Shown here one piece after another: positions 38,001 to 51,249 of a stretch of 64,000 nt of DNA; the stretch's first letter is position 1, and the number at the start of each line of letters is the position of its first letter. Made by a program: the position numbers and the translations under genes. The notes beneath the pieces were generated by a model. It had not been told where the DNA came from and searched no databases. It saw nothing but the letters and a program-made list of their open reading frames with translations. The DNA lies in NCBI GenBank assembly GCA_932294295.1, contig OW028573.1, positions 62,163,829 to 62,227,828 of the forward strand, in the 5' to 3' direction. Source of the DNA: Alitta virens. Taxonomy: Eukaryota; Annelida; Polychaeta; Phyllodocida; Nereididae.

Positions 38001-41000
38001 GAGACGACCAGGTGTGGTGTTCAGAGGGTTAAAGAGCCAGCTGCCCTTGAACGCAACCCCCTGAATGTACAATTGCCTTTGCACCCTCCTCTTCTCATAT
38101 TGTACGCCTAATTGCCTAGCTGGCACCTCTAGTGTAAATATTGACCCCATGGTGTCACGAAATACCTGGCATGTTCAGCAATTCAGTATTTGGGCATTAT
38201 AGAATAGTAGACCGAAAGATTGCTGTCATTTGCAAGCACGCCGATAGTCAGTTTGTCGGACTAATAGAATAGCCCAGTGACTGTTCGCATGTTTCCAGGT
38301 GACTGCAACATCATACAACACACAATCAAAAACCATAAGGTATGTGATTGCCCCCAATTCAAAACATCATCAATATATAATAGCATTGTCGTCCTCTCAC
38401 CCATAACAGCCTTTAACAGTGCACTTAGAAGGGTATTAGCTCAATTACCTTATCCACTGACATCATTTAGCCACTTGGTGTCTATACAGTCCATTGATCC
38501 ACAACAAATGGTCCTGTCATAATCTGGATCAGGTGATAATGATCAATGGTTGTGGAGGACACCAGCAATTTTAGGTGCCATATGCCAGGACCATATATCT
38601 GTTGTGTTGTGGATTCGCTGAATGCTAATAAGAACTTTCAATGGCTTTATGATTGATATACCATGTTGTGGAATATCAAGTTTCTGTTGTGCTGAAATGT
38701 TTGGGATCCTATTTACTCAGTGGAGTAGATTTGATTTGAATGTCACCTACAGCAGAAGTTGACAGTTGGAATATTCTATTGGAATCGTGTTGGTGAATTG
38801 GTCTCCTGACATCGCCGTTGAGGCTTGTAATTGCTTTACTTAATACCAGTGACGGCACTAACTCCCATATTACTTCATTATTGATGAGCTGAAACACCAG
38901 TGCAAGTGATATACTAATTTAAAATGATCATAAATCAGATCATTGACAACCTTGGTGGTCCCATCCTCTTGCACCGTATATGTATTGAGCCTCGATTTTT
39001 CAGACAATAGGCTATCACTTACTTGATGTGAATGATGCCTTTCATGTGTTACCTTGACAGCAGCTGGAGGCTGTGACATCACTGTAGGCTTCAAGCACGT
39101 GTCTGTCACCTCAAGGCAAGGGGCTATAACCAGTGAGGTTCGTGCTATAACTGGTTGCTTTGTTCAAGTCATGCCTACTTTTGGTGGAGATGTTTCTGAA
39201 GCTGACATGGTGTGTACTAATCATAAAGTGTTATGCATTTGGTTATTTTACCTTCCTGGCTTTTGAATATTATTTGAAAAAGTAATATGATAAATTGTAT
39301 GCATTACATAATTAATATCCTTTTACCAATGACATCATCATGATTATTACTGAATATGGATTGTGACGTTATACCGGAAGTGTGCAGATCTTTGAAGTCC
39401 TGCTTTCGAAGGTTGATGTTCGAACGCATACCAGGTGTGCCGCAAGGTGGTCGTTTGATCATTTAGACCCCTGATATTGATCTGATCGCTGCTAACATAA
39501 AAATACATTTGTTGTTTTTACATTAATAGTTTACATAAGATTCCGCTACATTAGTTATGAGAGAGATGTAAATATTGTCATACCTTTCTGTGGTTTTGAT
39601 TTACACACGTGTGGTAACGTTATGTAAATATGTGCAATCGATTATGCTGTCTGTATCATTTACCGCCTATGTACACCTGTTTTATGCCAATTTGTAGCTC
39701 ATAATTTCCTCAAGTCATTGATTTACCAGAAAATGCAGGTGTGAGAGAGAAAATTTAGCAAGCAGCAGCTCGTATACCTACAATAAATATGTTCTGCACA
39801 TGTACTGAGGTTAAAGCAAAGAAATACAAACTACTCACTTATGCCAAGCTATCCTTTATGCTAGGTTAAAAACTGGTGGTAAGAGCTGCTGTACAAGTAA
39901 ACTCCCAACTGTTATTTAAGTACTGCAGACTCGGAATATAGGGAACATAAACCAATTTTACTTACATGAATGTGATGTGTTGGAATTAATAGTGATTGAA
40001 TTATACCTACACATTATTTAATCTTGTCTAGCCTGGCCCTCCTTGTGTTTTATTGTGGAATATCTGCCGTAAATACACACTGGTCAGTGGTTATGTCACC
40101 ATTTGATGGGTCCCAAGGTGAAGTCAAGGTCATTGTCTTCCTCTTATTTTGAGGCATCTGGAGGACGTTCATCAGCAATGAGGTCTTCTTGATTTCCCTC
40201 AAGGCCTCATTTCCTGCTTCTGGCTGCTTAGGAGGCAATGATAATGCACCCCGAGGATGTACTTTAACTGCATTGTAGATTGTTCTTGCGCGCTTACTCA
40301 AGGTTGTTCCATGAGGGTCTTCAACATCTGTTTGTAAATATGGATTAACTTGTCCTTGGGCTGATTGTAGTTTAGCAGTTTGTCCTTTACAGTGTGCACT
40401 GTGCAACCCAGTTTTTGTATACCCTTGCACAGTATGCAGACCTAAGGCATTCCAAGCATCCACCACATATATATGCTTTAATACTACTTTATATACTGCC
40501 CAACTATGTACTCTTGCTCTAAGGCCATCAAGGTCTTTGCTGTCTGGCTATTAGTCTTTCATATGAGAACTTCTGTGTGTTATTGCCTTTGGCATCTTCA
40601 TTCCTGACAAGGCCTACTCATTTGTAGTGCTCTGATGTGACACTGCTTCGTAATATCTCTGTTCGGTCTAGCATATGGTGCATTTTCTTGTTGCAGACCA
40701 AGTTGGCAGGCAAATTACGTTCTTTTATTGGAATGACAGGGCACTGAAATGTTATTCCCGTTTCATTTGCTTCGGATTACTTACTGGTAGTGTTAAATTA
40801 AATATGTAAATCGATCGCAGAATTAGATGGATAGCCAGAGGATGTTAATTCAATTTTTGTGGTAATATCAAGGCCCCAGCAGACTAAGAGGATACCTGAA
40901 CAAGGTCCTTCAGGAGGAACAAAGTGGTGGCCATAGAGACCAAGGCAAGGCCATTTACAGCCTGCCTCACGCAATTCAATTAATTTTGATGGTGGAAGTA

Positions 41001-44000
41001 CCTTTTCAATGCTTCTGGGCACTTCTCCATAACATGCAACCGATAAACCCCGAAAAGTCTCTTTGGCTCCAGCTTGTCGTCTCGTGTTGTGCGTTAGCTG
41101 TTTAAACTATCCTCGACGTGTGAACTAATGCCTGGCTTTTCATATTCGCTAATAATATAGAGGACCCATGGAAACTCCCTTGTCATAGAAAACCAAGAGA
41201 ATTTAGTCTTTGCTTTGGTCTTGCAGATTGCTGTGACGTCATTAGACGAAGGGCATTGACCTTTTGCTTTTAATGACTCGGATCGTACACAGAAGAGTTT
41301 TAGATTAGGCTGCCATGGCAAAGGTCTTCATGCTGATGTGGATGCACTTGGCACTTTTTCCCACATAATATAACTTCTGAAGAATTACTTTGGAATACTG
41401 CCAAGTACACTGATATTACCGATTTCCCATTAATGCAAACTTCTGGTGGATACATTTTAGTCTACCTATGTATGATACATCGACATTTCGCTGCTCTCTC
41501 CATATATTTATGCAAGCTCACTTGCTATGAATATTGGTCTTGTGCTGCAGTCTGGTCTCTAACGTTGTGCCTTGAGTCTTGGTTGTTGCCAGGTTTATTT
41601 AATAAGACCCCAATTGCATGATCTATTGTACTTGATCTATTGTGTGGGGTTGGCAGTGCCCTTTAGGGTTAGATTGCTGACCTGAAAGTGACCACATCTG
41701 AGGTCACAATAATGTCCAGTATTGTTGAAATAAGATGATCTATGACTTGAAATGAACACCAAGTTCCATGACTGCATTCAAGTGGGAATGTATTATTGTT
41801 CTTGCAATGAAAATTGGAGATTGAACTTGACACCTTGATGATTGCAGTGTAGTGCATTCTATGTTGGTGGGAGCAGCTTACTGCCCACCCTAAGTATGGC
41901 TACCTTTCAGCAGGTTGTGTTTATCCTTAGTGGTTAATCGTGCGTGAATTCAGTTCAGGGTCATTATTATTGGTGAAGGACTCGTATATATACAACGCCA
42001 ATTGGCTGAAACTAACTAGAATAGTTCGAAGCAATATGTACATGACACTGTAGCCTTCACCAACTTGTTTCTGGTTAGGATGCTAAGTGAACAGTAGGGT
42101 GTCCTCAAGGCACAGAGTAGCCAGTTGGTCGAATGTGCTGCTCTATGGCTGAGTGACAACTGATTGATGATGACACAACCTGAACAGGACTGACCTTCTC
42201 TCTTTGTGCTTTTCTTACTTTTCTAGTCCTGAGAAAACGAGAGCTGTTTGCAGAGTTGGTTTGCAAGATGCTGTCAGCTAATCACAAACACTGTGAGCAG
42301 AACACCTCCATGCCATGAAACACGTGTTGTAGGTAACTTTAGAAGTAGAGGAGGGGTGGGGTCAGTTGTGTGGAAAGATGTTGTCTGGTCCTAGTTCTTG
42401 GAGCTAAATGAAGCATAGCAGGGGACCAGTCATTAGTGCAGAAGTGGAAGAACTCCAGGAAGGTCAATCCAAAAAGAGAAAATGGCCACGTTCTAAGTTG
42501 ACCATCAATATAGCCTTTGAGTATTGACAAGGAATGGTGTGATTGACTATTCAAACAATTAGTGATCGATTTCCAATCACGCCAGTTCTCTGTAAACACT
42601 TATGTAGAGTGAGAAGACCTTGAGGCAAGGTGAACCTCAGGGGAAAGCCATGAAAACAGAAACTATATGAACTAAGGACAGACTATTTAGTTTGTTTGCC
42701 TCCGGAGAAGACCAGCTTTGTGTGATATATGGAGTTAATTACTTTGAAACCTTGCTCTTTTTGGCCCAATAAAGTAGGGAGTGGCTTAATTGTTTGGAAG
42801 TCATATTAAATTGATGAAATAAGACTCCCAGTGTTAAGTTCATGGGATGTATTGCTTGGCCTTGTATTGGCGCTAAAACCAAAAGACAAAATGAGCAGCT
42901 CACGAAGCTTCTTGGATGACCTATGAGAGCCAAGCTGCCTTGGGACAGTGATCCATAGCCCTTGCTTTGATTTTGCATGAGAAAGAACAGTTGCATTGTA
43001 GTTTCTCCTCACCGTATCCATCATGATGCTCCTGGCTGAGGCTGAGGTTTCAGCAGCGATTCCTCTGCCAAGAGAAACAAGCTCTTGTGAGCCTCAGGTT
43101 GTGTTAGACACCACTGCTATTGGCAAGAAATCTGACCTGTATGTGGGAGATAACTGGCCAACTGAAGTGCTTCGTCCTTTTGGTCATTGTATAATTTAGA
43201 GTTTTTGTCAGGGTCAAATTAGGAGCATAATGGGGCTCTGATGCACGCTGCACGTATATATATGGCATTGCACCAATATGTCTGATACAATCCGCTCATC
43301 TTTGGCATTCTTGGAAGGGCAGACTGTTGGGGAAAAACTAGTCCATTCTTTGCACATGAGATGCCAGACAGAACTATGGCTTCATCATTTCGAGGATTCC
43401 TGCATTTAGCATGGTGAAATTGCTCCGAGCGACATAATGGCATCTGCATGTATTTTGCAACAAAATAAGGCCTTGGTCGTTAATTGTCTGTAGATGGGTT
43501 GGGCTGTGAAATTTGCAGGAGGCAGTGACACAGTGGGCCCACAAATCTCCCTTATTAATTTGAGGTGCTTCCCCAGACGACTACACTGGGCGGTTTGACA
43601 TGTGGAAGAATCATGCATGGAATAGCACTGAGCCTTGTGGCACTCCTGCTTCTAGCTCCATCATGTCACCTCTGTCACTTGCTGTTGGGGCTACTGATGC
43701 TGCTGCTCGTTGTAGGCCTATTGCTGCATTTCTGTCGCTGTATCAGCCTCCAGCCTGAGTCTACTTTCGCTGTGTTCCCGGCACATCAAATTGCAGTCCT
43801 GATGCAATATGGCAGTCAATTTATTTGTTAGTCGTAAATTATTCCAAGAATGGCTGTTTCTGTGTAACACTCTCTTTGAAGATCAGACAACACAGGTGGC
43901 TCAGCAGCAAAGTGTACAAGTAATGTGTCTATGTAAGAACCAGGAGCTGCTCTTTGGTATTTTCCTGCTTGATTCATCACATCCGAACACGATTACAGTC

Positions 44001-45000
44001 TCCAAGGAGACCACAAAAAAGATGGACTATGGTAGTCATGGTGATAAACATCAGAGGGACTGGAATTTGGAATGGTGATAAGCAGCCAATATTGATGGTG
44101 GAAGGAAGACCTTTCCCTTCTGTTTGTTCTTGAATTTCAGTCTATACTTCTGTGCTACAATGTATACTCTCCTTATTTTTTGTGTGTGTTTACATTGTAC
44201 ATGTACTAGCATACTACTTAAGAGTGGGCATTTTTGCACTCCCAAGAGCAGACTAGACTGCAGGGTTAGGTGTAAATTATCGGTCTGAATGTTTCTGTTA
44301 CCAGCTAAATCTGTAGCAACGAAGATAGTCAGGCCTAACATTGTCTCATGTGATATGTATTCATGGACTGTTCAGCTCAGATGAGTATGATGTTAGTGTA
44401 TGACCTAACAGGGTCCTGGTTGTTTATTTGTGGCCCTGACAACATAACAAGAACAATGGGACTAATAGCCATGGTGCAGTATGGGATGTATTTGCAGTGC
44501 ATGTACTCATCACATGGTCAACCCTGGACAGTTCGAGTAGACACCCACCGCTTAAAAACTTAAACTGTTCTAACGTGTTCTAAAGCGGAATTCTGGTCAT
44601 TTGTGAGTCATTGTGATTACTAATATCCTTCGGACAGAAGAAAAATTAAGTCTTTTTTACTACAAAAGAAGTCATGGAATTCAATTATGTTGTCGTGACT
44701 CAGTCTGCAATATGAGAGAGAATTGCGTCACAGAAAAACACTGAAAATTTCTTGGGATGATTACAGCAGCAGCAGCAGCAGCAGCCAGCAGCAGCCACAC
44801 AGTTAAAAGCTCAGTTAACATTCACCTTCTCGTGTCTCTGGTTTCTGTGTAACGTAAGTTCTTGGTTACATTATGTAAATTGTGCAGAAATGTAAGCATG
44901 AGAGGCTGGAACCTAAACACGTGTGTTGTGCATGAAAAGCTCCGAGGAGTGAGGGGCTGCTCAGGCAATGGAAGGGTTGAGAGGGGGGATGGAGAGGGGG
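35001..45000. other. Non-coding DNA, presumed intron (third section)
   Basis: No coding exon recognised. Open frames up to 138 codons occur (for example 40050-40466, minus) but show no known domain and are of a length expected by chance. A single extended half-site TCAAGGTCA lies at 40124-40132. Confidence 0.45.
44764..44796. repeat. (CAG)7 plus interrupted CAG repeats
   Basis: Seven uninterrupted CAG units followed by CCAGCAGCAGCC. No open gene model covers it. Confidence 0.9.
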
Positions 45001-45882
45001 ATGGGACGAGAGGGATTTCCTAGAGGACTGATCTGTCTGGCATTTACAGACAGCAGACTAAGCAGCTAGATTAGCATGCATGTGTTCCTGTTGAGAAACT
45101 AAACCAGAAAGGGATTCACCAAGGATCTGCACTTCCTCCACACTTCCGCCCTATCTTGCTATCCATCAAAATGCTTCAAACCAGTGGTAGGCCTGGGAGT
45201 TCAGTTTTTTTTAAGGTCACTACATTGGTGGATTTTCAAAATTGATTGGTTTAGTCAGCAATGGAGCCGTGCTGAATATGTCTCTGAAGCAAACTTGGTC
45301 ATCATCAATTCTGAATGAATAAAAACTTAGATTGAACATCAATTGCTAATGCAAACTGTACATATTTATGCTTTTGACATTGTACTTAATATCTTTCTTC
45401 TTTATTTCCAGGTGAGTGATGAGTTTCTGGTTAATCTTCTGAAGTACCAGGGTACACAAAAGTTTGGAGTAGCTGAGTATGAATGATACATTGTGAAGTA
45501 AGATAATTACAAGTGTTGATAGCTTATGTATATTGTAAATGTATCTGACAGCTGTGTATGAGATTCTCTGATATGAGATGAATATTGTGCACATAGCATG
45601 ATGTCATTGTATTGCACAGTATGTGCTGTACAGAAAGGAATCTGCTGGTCCGTGCAAATTCAATCTAACCAAATGATCAGACTATCTGCACTGTTGTTGT
45701 TTTCAATAAACGAGGCCACAAAAATGGAGATGTAATGGAATTTTCAAATGCGTTCATGACATTTTAAATTGGCGGAAATCATTGGAAATGGTGGAATACA
45801 TTGCGTGCCTAAACAACAAACCACTGTCAGCTCTGTCTGTTGTGCTGAACTGCTTTTGTAAGAAAAAAGTAACTTAGGCTGT

Positions 45883-45886
<4 letters not shown>

Positions 45887-45916
<30 letters not shown>
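45887..45916. repeat. (CTG)10
   Basis: Ten uninterrupted CTG units on the plus strand. Confidence 0.97.
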
Positions 45917-48900
45917 ACCTTCAACTAAAGGCTTTTTCGCCCTCTCACCTCCCTGGCTGGATTGGTGAGGCTGCAAATTGGTCAGGGAAGGTTGAAAAAA
46001 TCTTCCTGTAAACGGTAATCACAGTAATGCCCAGGACCCAGCCTTTCATTAGACCAAGAGGAGGGGGAGGCTTTTGCCAGATGAGGACCTGTCTGGAAAT
46101 TCGTTATGTTGGTTTACAACACCCTGTATGCCTCTTCACAGCTTGCGCATCCACATGGGGCTTTAGTTTTGGTTTTAGCCATGGTCTGTATCATACTGTA
46201 TGAGCATCCTGAGTAGACCTTCCAACAGCTTTTGAATAACAGGACTCAAGGAATAAAGCTTGTCGAAGTGACTAAACTAAGTCTCAAATGACTGCAATTA
46301 ACGAGCTCTTCATTTACGATGTGCGGTAGCAGACCCGTCTCTTCGACAGCATTAAAAAACTACAGCGCAGTTATGTATAAGACTATACTTCGATGTGGCA
46401 GTTGGGTTAACGACTCTCATCCATTGTGTACCTCATGCTTATCACCTTATTGTATGTAATACTGTATCGCATCCATGATTTTGTGAAGTACAGCCGCGCT
46501 ATCACCTTTGTATTCGCTGCGTAAAAGAAGCCAAGGTCTCTTACTCATATCGCACCTGGCAAGGTCACTGAGACAGCTTTAAGCGCCAATCTCTTAAATA
46601 TTGGATGCGGTATTTCGTAGATTAATGTGAAGGTCTTCAACTAAGATGTTGTTGAATGATGGGATGCTTTTGTGCCTCACAGCAGCAGCCCTAGAAGCAG
46701 CAGCAGCAGCATCATCCCTTGCATCCTTTTGTTTTAGCCTGCAATATTTGCCACTAGAGCCATACGTTATATCGCCTGAAAATCTTGAGAAAACTGGACA
46801 AAAAAGAAATATTCTTTCTCTCTTGTTGTGCCTTATGTGGTTTACTTGCTCCTACCTACTGTATTTCATAGATATGGGGCCCAATTAATCACATGTAATA
46901 GTTAATTGAGAATGTTAATGATGTAAATTATACAGACGTCGCTAATAACAGCACTCTGGTTACAGGAATAAATTGTTTGATAGCCTGCAGCAGTTCTGGA
47001 ATGTCTTTTTTCTGATGTCGATTATCCATTATGCTTCATCAAAAATATCATTATGGGATCTGAAGGGCTGGTCTTTCATCTTTCTTTGTTCTTCTGAACT
47101 GTCATACATTTATTACTTTATTTGTGTCTTCTGTAGTTCTATTTCTACATAACGAGACCTGGATAGACCTGACAGTTGGTTGTCAAAGTGGTCAGCTATC
47201 ATCCTGCAGCATAAGGACAGTCGTGTACCTGACATTTCTTTGAATCACACCAAGTAGTGATGACATTCGCACAATTGTGTTAATATTAGTCCTTGTCGTG
47301 AATTACGCCAGGAAACTGAAAATAGCATCACCGCCACGCCCTGTCTCAGCAGCTGAAGGTGATTCCCAGCATCTGCATCACTGCATCGGAATCAATGGTG
47401 ATCAATGTTGGTACCAAGTATACCACACCTCTGCAAATAATGATGCATACATTAACATTTACTAGTATAGATTACATATCATTTCACGGTTATTAAACTT
47501 TTAACTTAGCTAATTACTATCAAATGTCTGGTCATAAGAACTGCAGACATTTGACTTATGTTGGTCGGTCATGCAACTCCCTCGGATGCGATTAATCTCA
47601 ATTACTGCAGCTTTTACAGGAATTTGCAGCAGTCTTGGATGGCCTGGTGAATTATACCAATGGAAGCATCTCGATGTTTCTTTTTCATGCTGCTGGAGAG
47701 ATAACTTGATTGGAATTTAGAATCCCTCGTGTTCCATTTCAACCTGGGTGGCGATAGATCCAGATGTTACGTAATTGAGACAGACTCTCTTATGCACAAT
47801 TATGGATATTATAGATAAGATCCTAAATTACACAGCTCTACTCCTAAATGCTGAAATGCCAAAAGTTGGCAAAAGTTGCAAGATTTCGTGGTGTAAATAT
47901 CCACAGTGGATGTGATCAGTTCGCTAAAGTGACACGGCTGACGTCTCATTTGTCAGGGTTAATCTTACTTAATATGTTGTATAACATGTTATGCTTGCAG
48001 TATTAATTTTCTTTGTCTCTAAAATATCAATACCTGAAATGTGCTATGAGAAACATAAAATTTATGCAGATGTATAATTGTTTGAAATTTTTAATAAATG
48101 TTGTTGACAATTTTATAAACTCGTACACTGCGTATAATGGAAATTTGAGACAAGTTATAGGCCCCATGCATTGTATATGTTCAGTATAATGTTTTTGTCT
48201 GATGTGGTAGAGCTAGATCTATATTTCACTAACTTCCAGTTATTTCCTGCTTTAGTATGTCAAATGAAATTAAATCCTACATGTGTACTATATATACCAG
48301 CATGACGTTGTGCCATGTTTCAGGTACATGTTATTTTCCATGCTAGTATGGAATGTATACATGCTCTCCATGCTGGGTTCATGCTGGAGTGATATTAGTC
48401 ACTTATATATATATTGTTAGTGCTGGACTGGTTGGTATGTGGCTTATGACAACTATTTCTTTAGGTTGAAGACAGTTGGCTTGGGGCCATGGGCAATGCT
48501 TTGTCAGCACAGTAAGGAAAGACATTATAGACCCAGTAACACAGACGAGAGGTCTATTTTACTATTTTAAGAGAACTTTGAAGTTAAGCACGTGATGTTT
48601 TGATTGCCCTCAGGATCTCAGAAAACTTCACAGACATACTTATAAAAGCAAGAGTGTGAACTGCATATGATGAACTGGCTTATACACAGTTATTACAGTC
48701 ATTTCATTACACTTGAATGATTTGATCATGTGTGTTGATTGCTGAGACTGGGATGATATGAGTCATTTTGTCTGCCTCCCCCATCCTTTAGTTTATCAAC
48801 ATATTAAATTGCAGCTTTATCAGTGTGCACTATTTCACATTCAGCTGGAGGAAGACCTTCCTGTGAAACTCTAGTTCATTTTAGCTGTGTCACTTCTAAT

Positions 48901-49406
48901 ATGAAAATGACATTGATATTTGCATTGACCCCAATTGATATCAGTTGTCACATTTTCAACATATAATAGGGGGTTTTCAGTGACTAACTCTGTCCACACC
49001 AATCCTTTGGATTACGCCTGGTCCAATTTTACCAATTGGGGATTTTCTCTCAGAACTGGTTGAGTACAAAGTTTGATGTTTTTGTGGCTTATCTATGCAA
49101 ATATTTGTGGAATTTGTCCTGAGTAGATTCTAGGTCTTTTTGAAGCTAATAACAACGTGAAAGGCGAATCTAAGAATGTAACACATCAGAAAACCCATGA
49201 TTTCTAACTAATTGGGCTTTTACTGCATGGTGCAAACACTGTGCTGTTTGAAGGAGGGCAATTTACATGTAGTCGTGTACATTCGTATTGCTTGCCATGT
49301 AACTTTTGATCATGCATTGCTATATGTTAAGTTAAGTATATGATATGAATAGTAGTCCTATTTGCCCATTTCTCTTCCTTTCATTTCTTGTTATTAAATA
49401 TTTGCA

Positions 49407-49804
49407 TACAGTTAGTTTCATAAAATATGGTCGACTCTAGACAGCTGTAACGACCTATTCCTGGCTATAGCTGTATTTGGCTAAAGCCAGCCGCTTTTGT
49501 TCACTACTAGCTTATAGTCGGCTTACACCTACCACCACTGAAAATATGTAAGCCTTCATAAATTTAAGTAGTATATCGCAAATATGTATGTTTAATAGAC
49601 ATGCATATTTTCAACAAAGAATGGCGAACATACGTAACTCTCAACTTATGCACCAAATGGTGCTGCATGTACTTATAGATCTGGCTTTGAGTAGCCAGCT
49701 ATAGCCAGACAGTTTCGTTTAGTGGCAGGTAGCATCGTATAGCAGGAATTATCTAGCTTTGTCTAGGTTTAATTTTACAGGCCGTTTTTATGAAACTATC
49801 TGTA
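49407..49804. mobile_element. TA-flanked MITE with Tc1/mariner-like terminal inverted repeats
   Basis: The left end reads CAGTTAGTTTCATAAAA from 49409. The reverse complement of the right end reads CAGATAGTTTCATAAAA, ending at 49802: one mismatch in 17. The element is flanked on both sides by TA (49407-49408 and 49803-49804), the target duplication made by Tc1/mariner transposases. Its length is 394 bp with no coding capacity. Subterminal inverted similarity extends inward (CTAGACA and ATTCCTG words on both sides), and CTGGCTATAGCTG / CAGCTATAGCCAG form a further exact 13-bp inverted pair inside. Confidence 0.75.
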
Positions 49805-51125
49805 TAATTGTAAGCAGTGGTTTGAAATTGTGTCATATGTGAATATCAGTTCAGAAAAGTCCACAAATTCAAACTACTTAGTGCAGAAATGGAATCAGAC
49901 TTTACATTTTGTTATGTGTAAATGTGTACATCTTCATGAACTTGGCTCCATGATACCTCGAATGTAGAATTACATATCGTGATAAATGTAAGATAGCTGT
50001 GTAACGTATTATACAAGAATACTTCAGTGCTTTATTATGAAAGCTAAGTGGAATTTCGTGACAGAGCAGATGCTCACCACTTGCTGACAATACAAACATG
50101 GCATGGACATCGGCATTATAGAATGACAAGGGCGCAATTGAATTGGTAGCTGCTGGTGCGGCCCTTTCTTGGCTGACTGTTACAATGGGATGGTGGAATG
50201 AGGTGTTTCTCAAACAGTGGCCTAAATATTGCCATTGCTTACAATGTGTGCAGAGTTAATACAAGAGTAAAATTGGGGAATTTAATTTATGACGCACTCC
50301 AGATACTTTGATTTTATGATTAGGGGAATCATTTGGAGTTTTATAGTACAATTCATTTCTCATGTCACCAAAATGAGGGACATGAGAGGTTAGATCGATC
50401 TGTAGTTTGCCTACCATCCGTTGGAGGGCGACACGAGTGGCTGCCAAGCAGCTGTGCTCTCTCTGCTGCTGAACTGCTGTGTCTTGCAAGCTGCTGGCAT
50501 AGCTTTCCAGTGAGTGGCTGCCTCAGCAACCCACAGCATCTTCTTTGACGGCACTACACCGTCGTATCGATAAATATCAACCTAAATGTGTGTTTACATC
50601 ATTACTACAACAAAAGGATACAATAATCATACACAACAAGAGAGATTATTCACACCTGGGCACTGAACAGCGTGTTTTACATCAAACACAACTTGACATG
50701 CAGAGAGACACAGAGCATCCACATATTTAGCCATCAGTCAATAGTGGCTAGGATACGGACACGTTTCATGGGTTTGTCATAGACATGCTGGAGCCACAGA
50801 CCCTCATTTGACGATCTGCAGCAGCACCAGGTGTACTTAGATCACAGGTTACCTGCACACAGGTAAGATAAAGGTTCTCTGTTCCAACTCTGGCATTCCA
50901 ATCTCTGAGCTCATAGTTCCAGCGAATCTTCAACTACACATGCGCGGATTTAAGACCTATTTAGAGCAATCGAAATCTTACGGTTGTGTGCTGGAAGCAT
51001 CCACGACCACATGTTGCTGCTGCTAATACAATAACGTTCATTTTTAATGCTAATTTATGAATATTAAGATAACCTCGTGATATATGTACTAATTAAAAGC
51101 TTTTAGCAATTTACCAGCTCTACCA

Positions 51126-51141
51126 TTATCTTATCAGATAA
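51126..51141. promoter_or_regulatory. Triple GATA-factor site
   Basis: TTATCTTATCAGATAA contains two TTATC motifs and one opposed GATAA within 16 bp. It is a palindromic GATA arrangement of the kind bound by two-finger GATA factors. Function is inferred. Confidence 0.3.
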
Positions 51142-51219
51142 CGACACTTGTTTCCTACATAATGTTAGTAGACACGTTCCTGAAACATTATTAATGATTT
51201 TTGATATGATTAGCTGTTT

Positions 51220-51249
51220 CATGGAGACAAGAGTACTCTTGTCTCCATG
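51220..51249. repeat. Perfect 30-bp palindrome
   Basis: CATGGAGACAAGAGT is followed directly by its exact reverse complement with no spacer. Confidence 0.95.

Noticed and set aside
39405..39450. GTTCGAAC word, possible tRNA B-box, and the nearby CCGCAAGGTGG CTCF-like word
   Set aside because: No A-box or cloverleaf partner can be placed upstream, and the CTCF-like word misses the 3' part of the consensus.
40050..40466. 138-codon minus-strand open frame, the second longest unassigned frame
   Set aside because: No recognised domain, and a stop lies close upstream of the ATG. At this AT content one or two frames of such length are expected by chance in 64 kb.
43565..43831. Leucine-rich 88-codon frame resembling a signal or membrane peptide
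   Set aside because: Driven by CTG/CTT-rich DNA; no start context, exon structure or family match.
45413..45490. Exon-like sequence after a good acceptor (TTTATTTCCAG), reading VSDEFLVNLLKYQGTQKFG
   Set aside because: Joined to the gene 4 first exon in its required phase it hits a stop at once; there is no donor and no recognised homologue.
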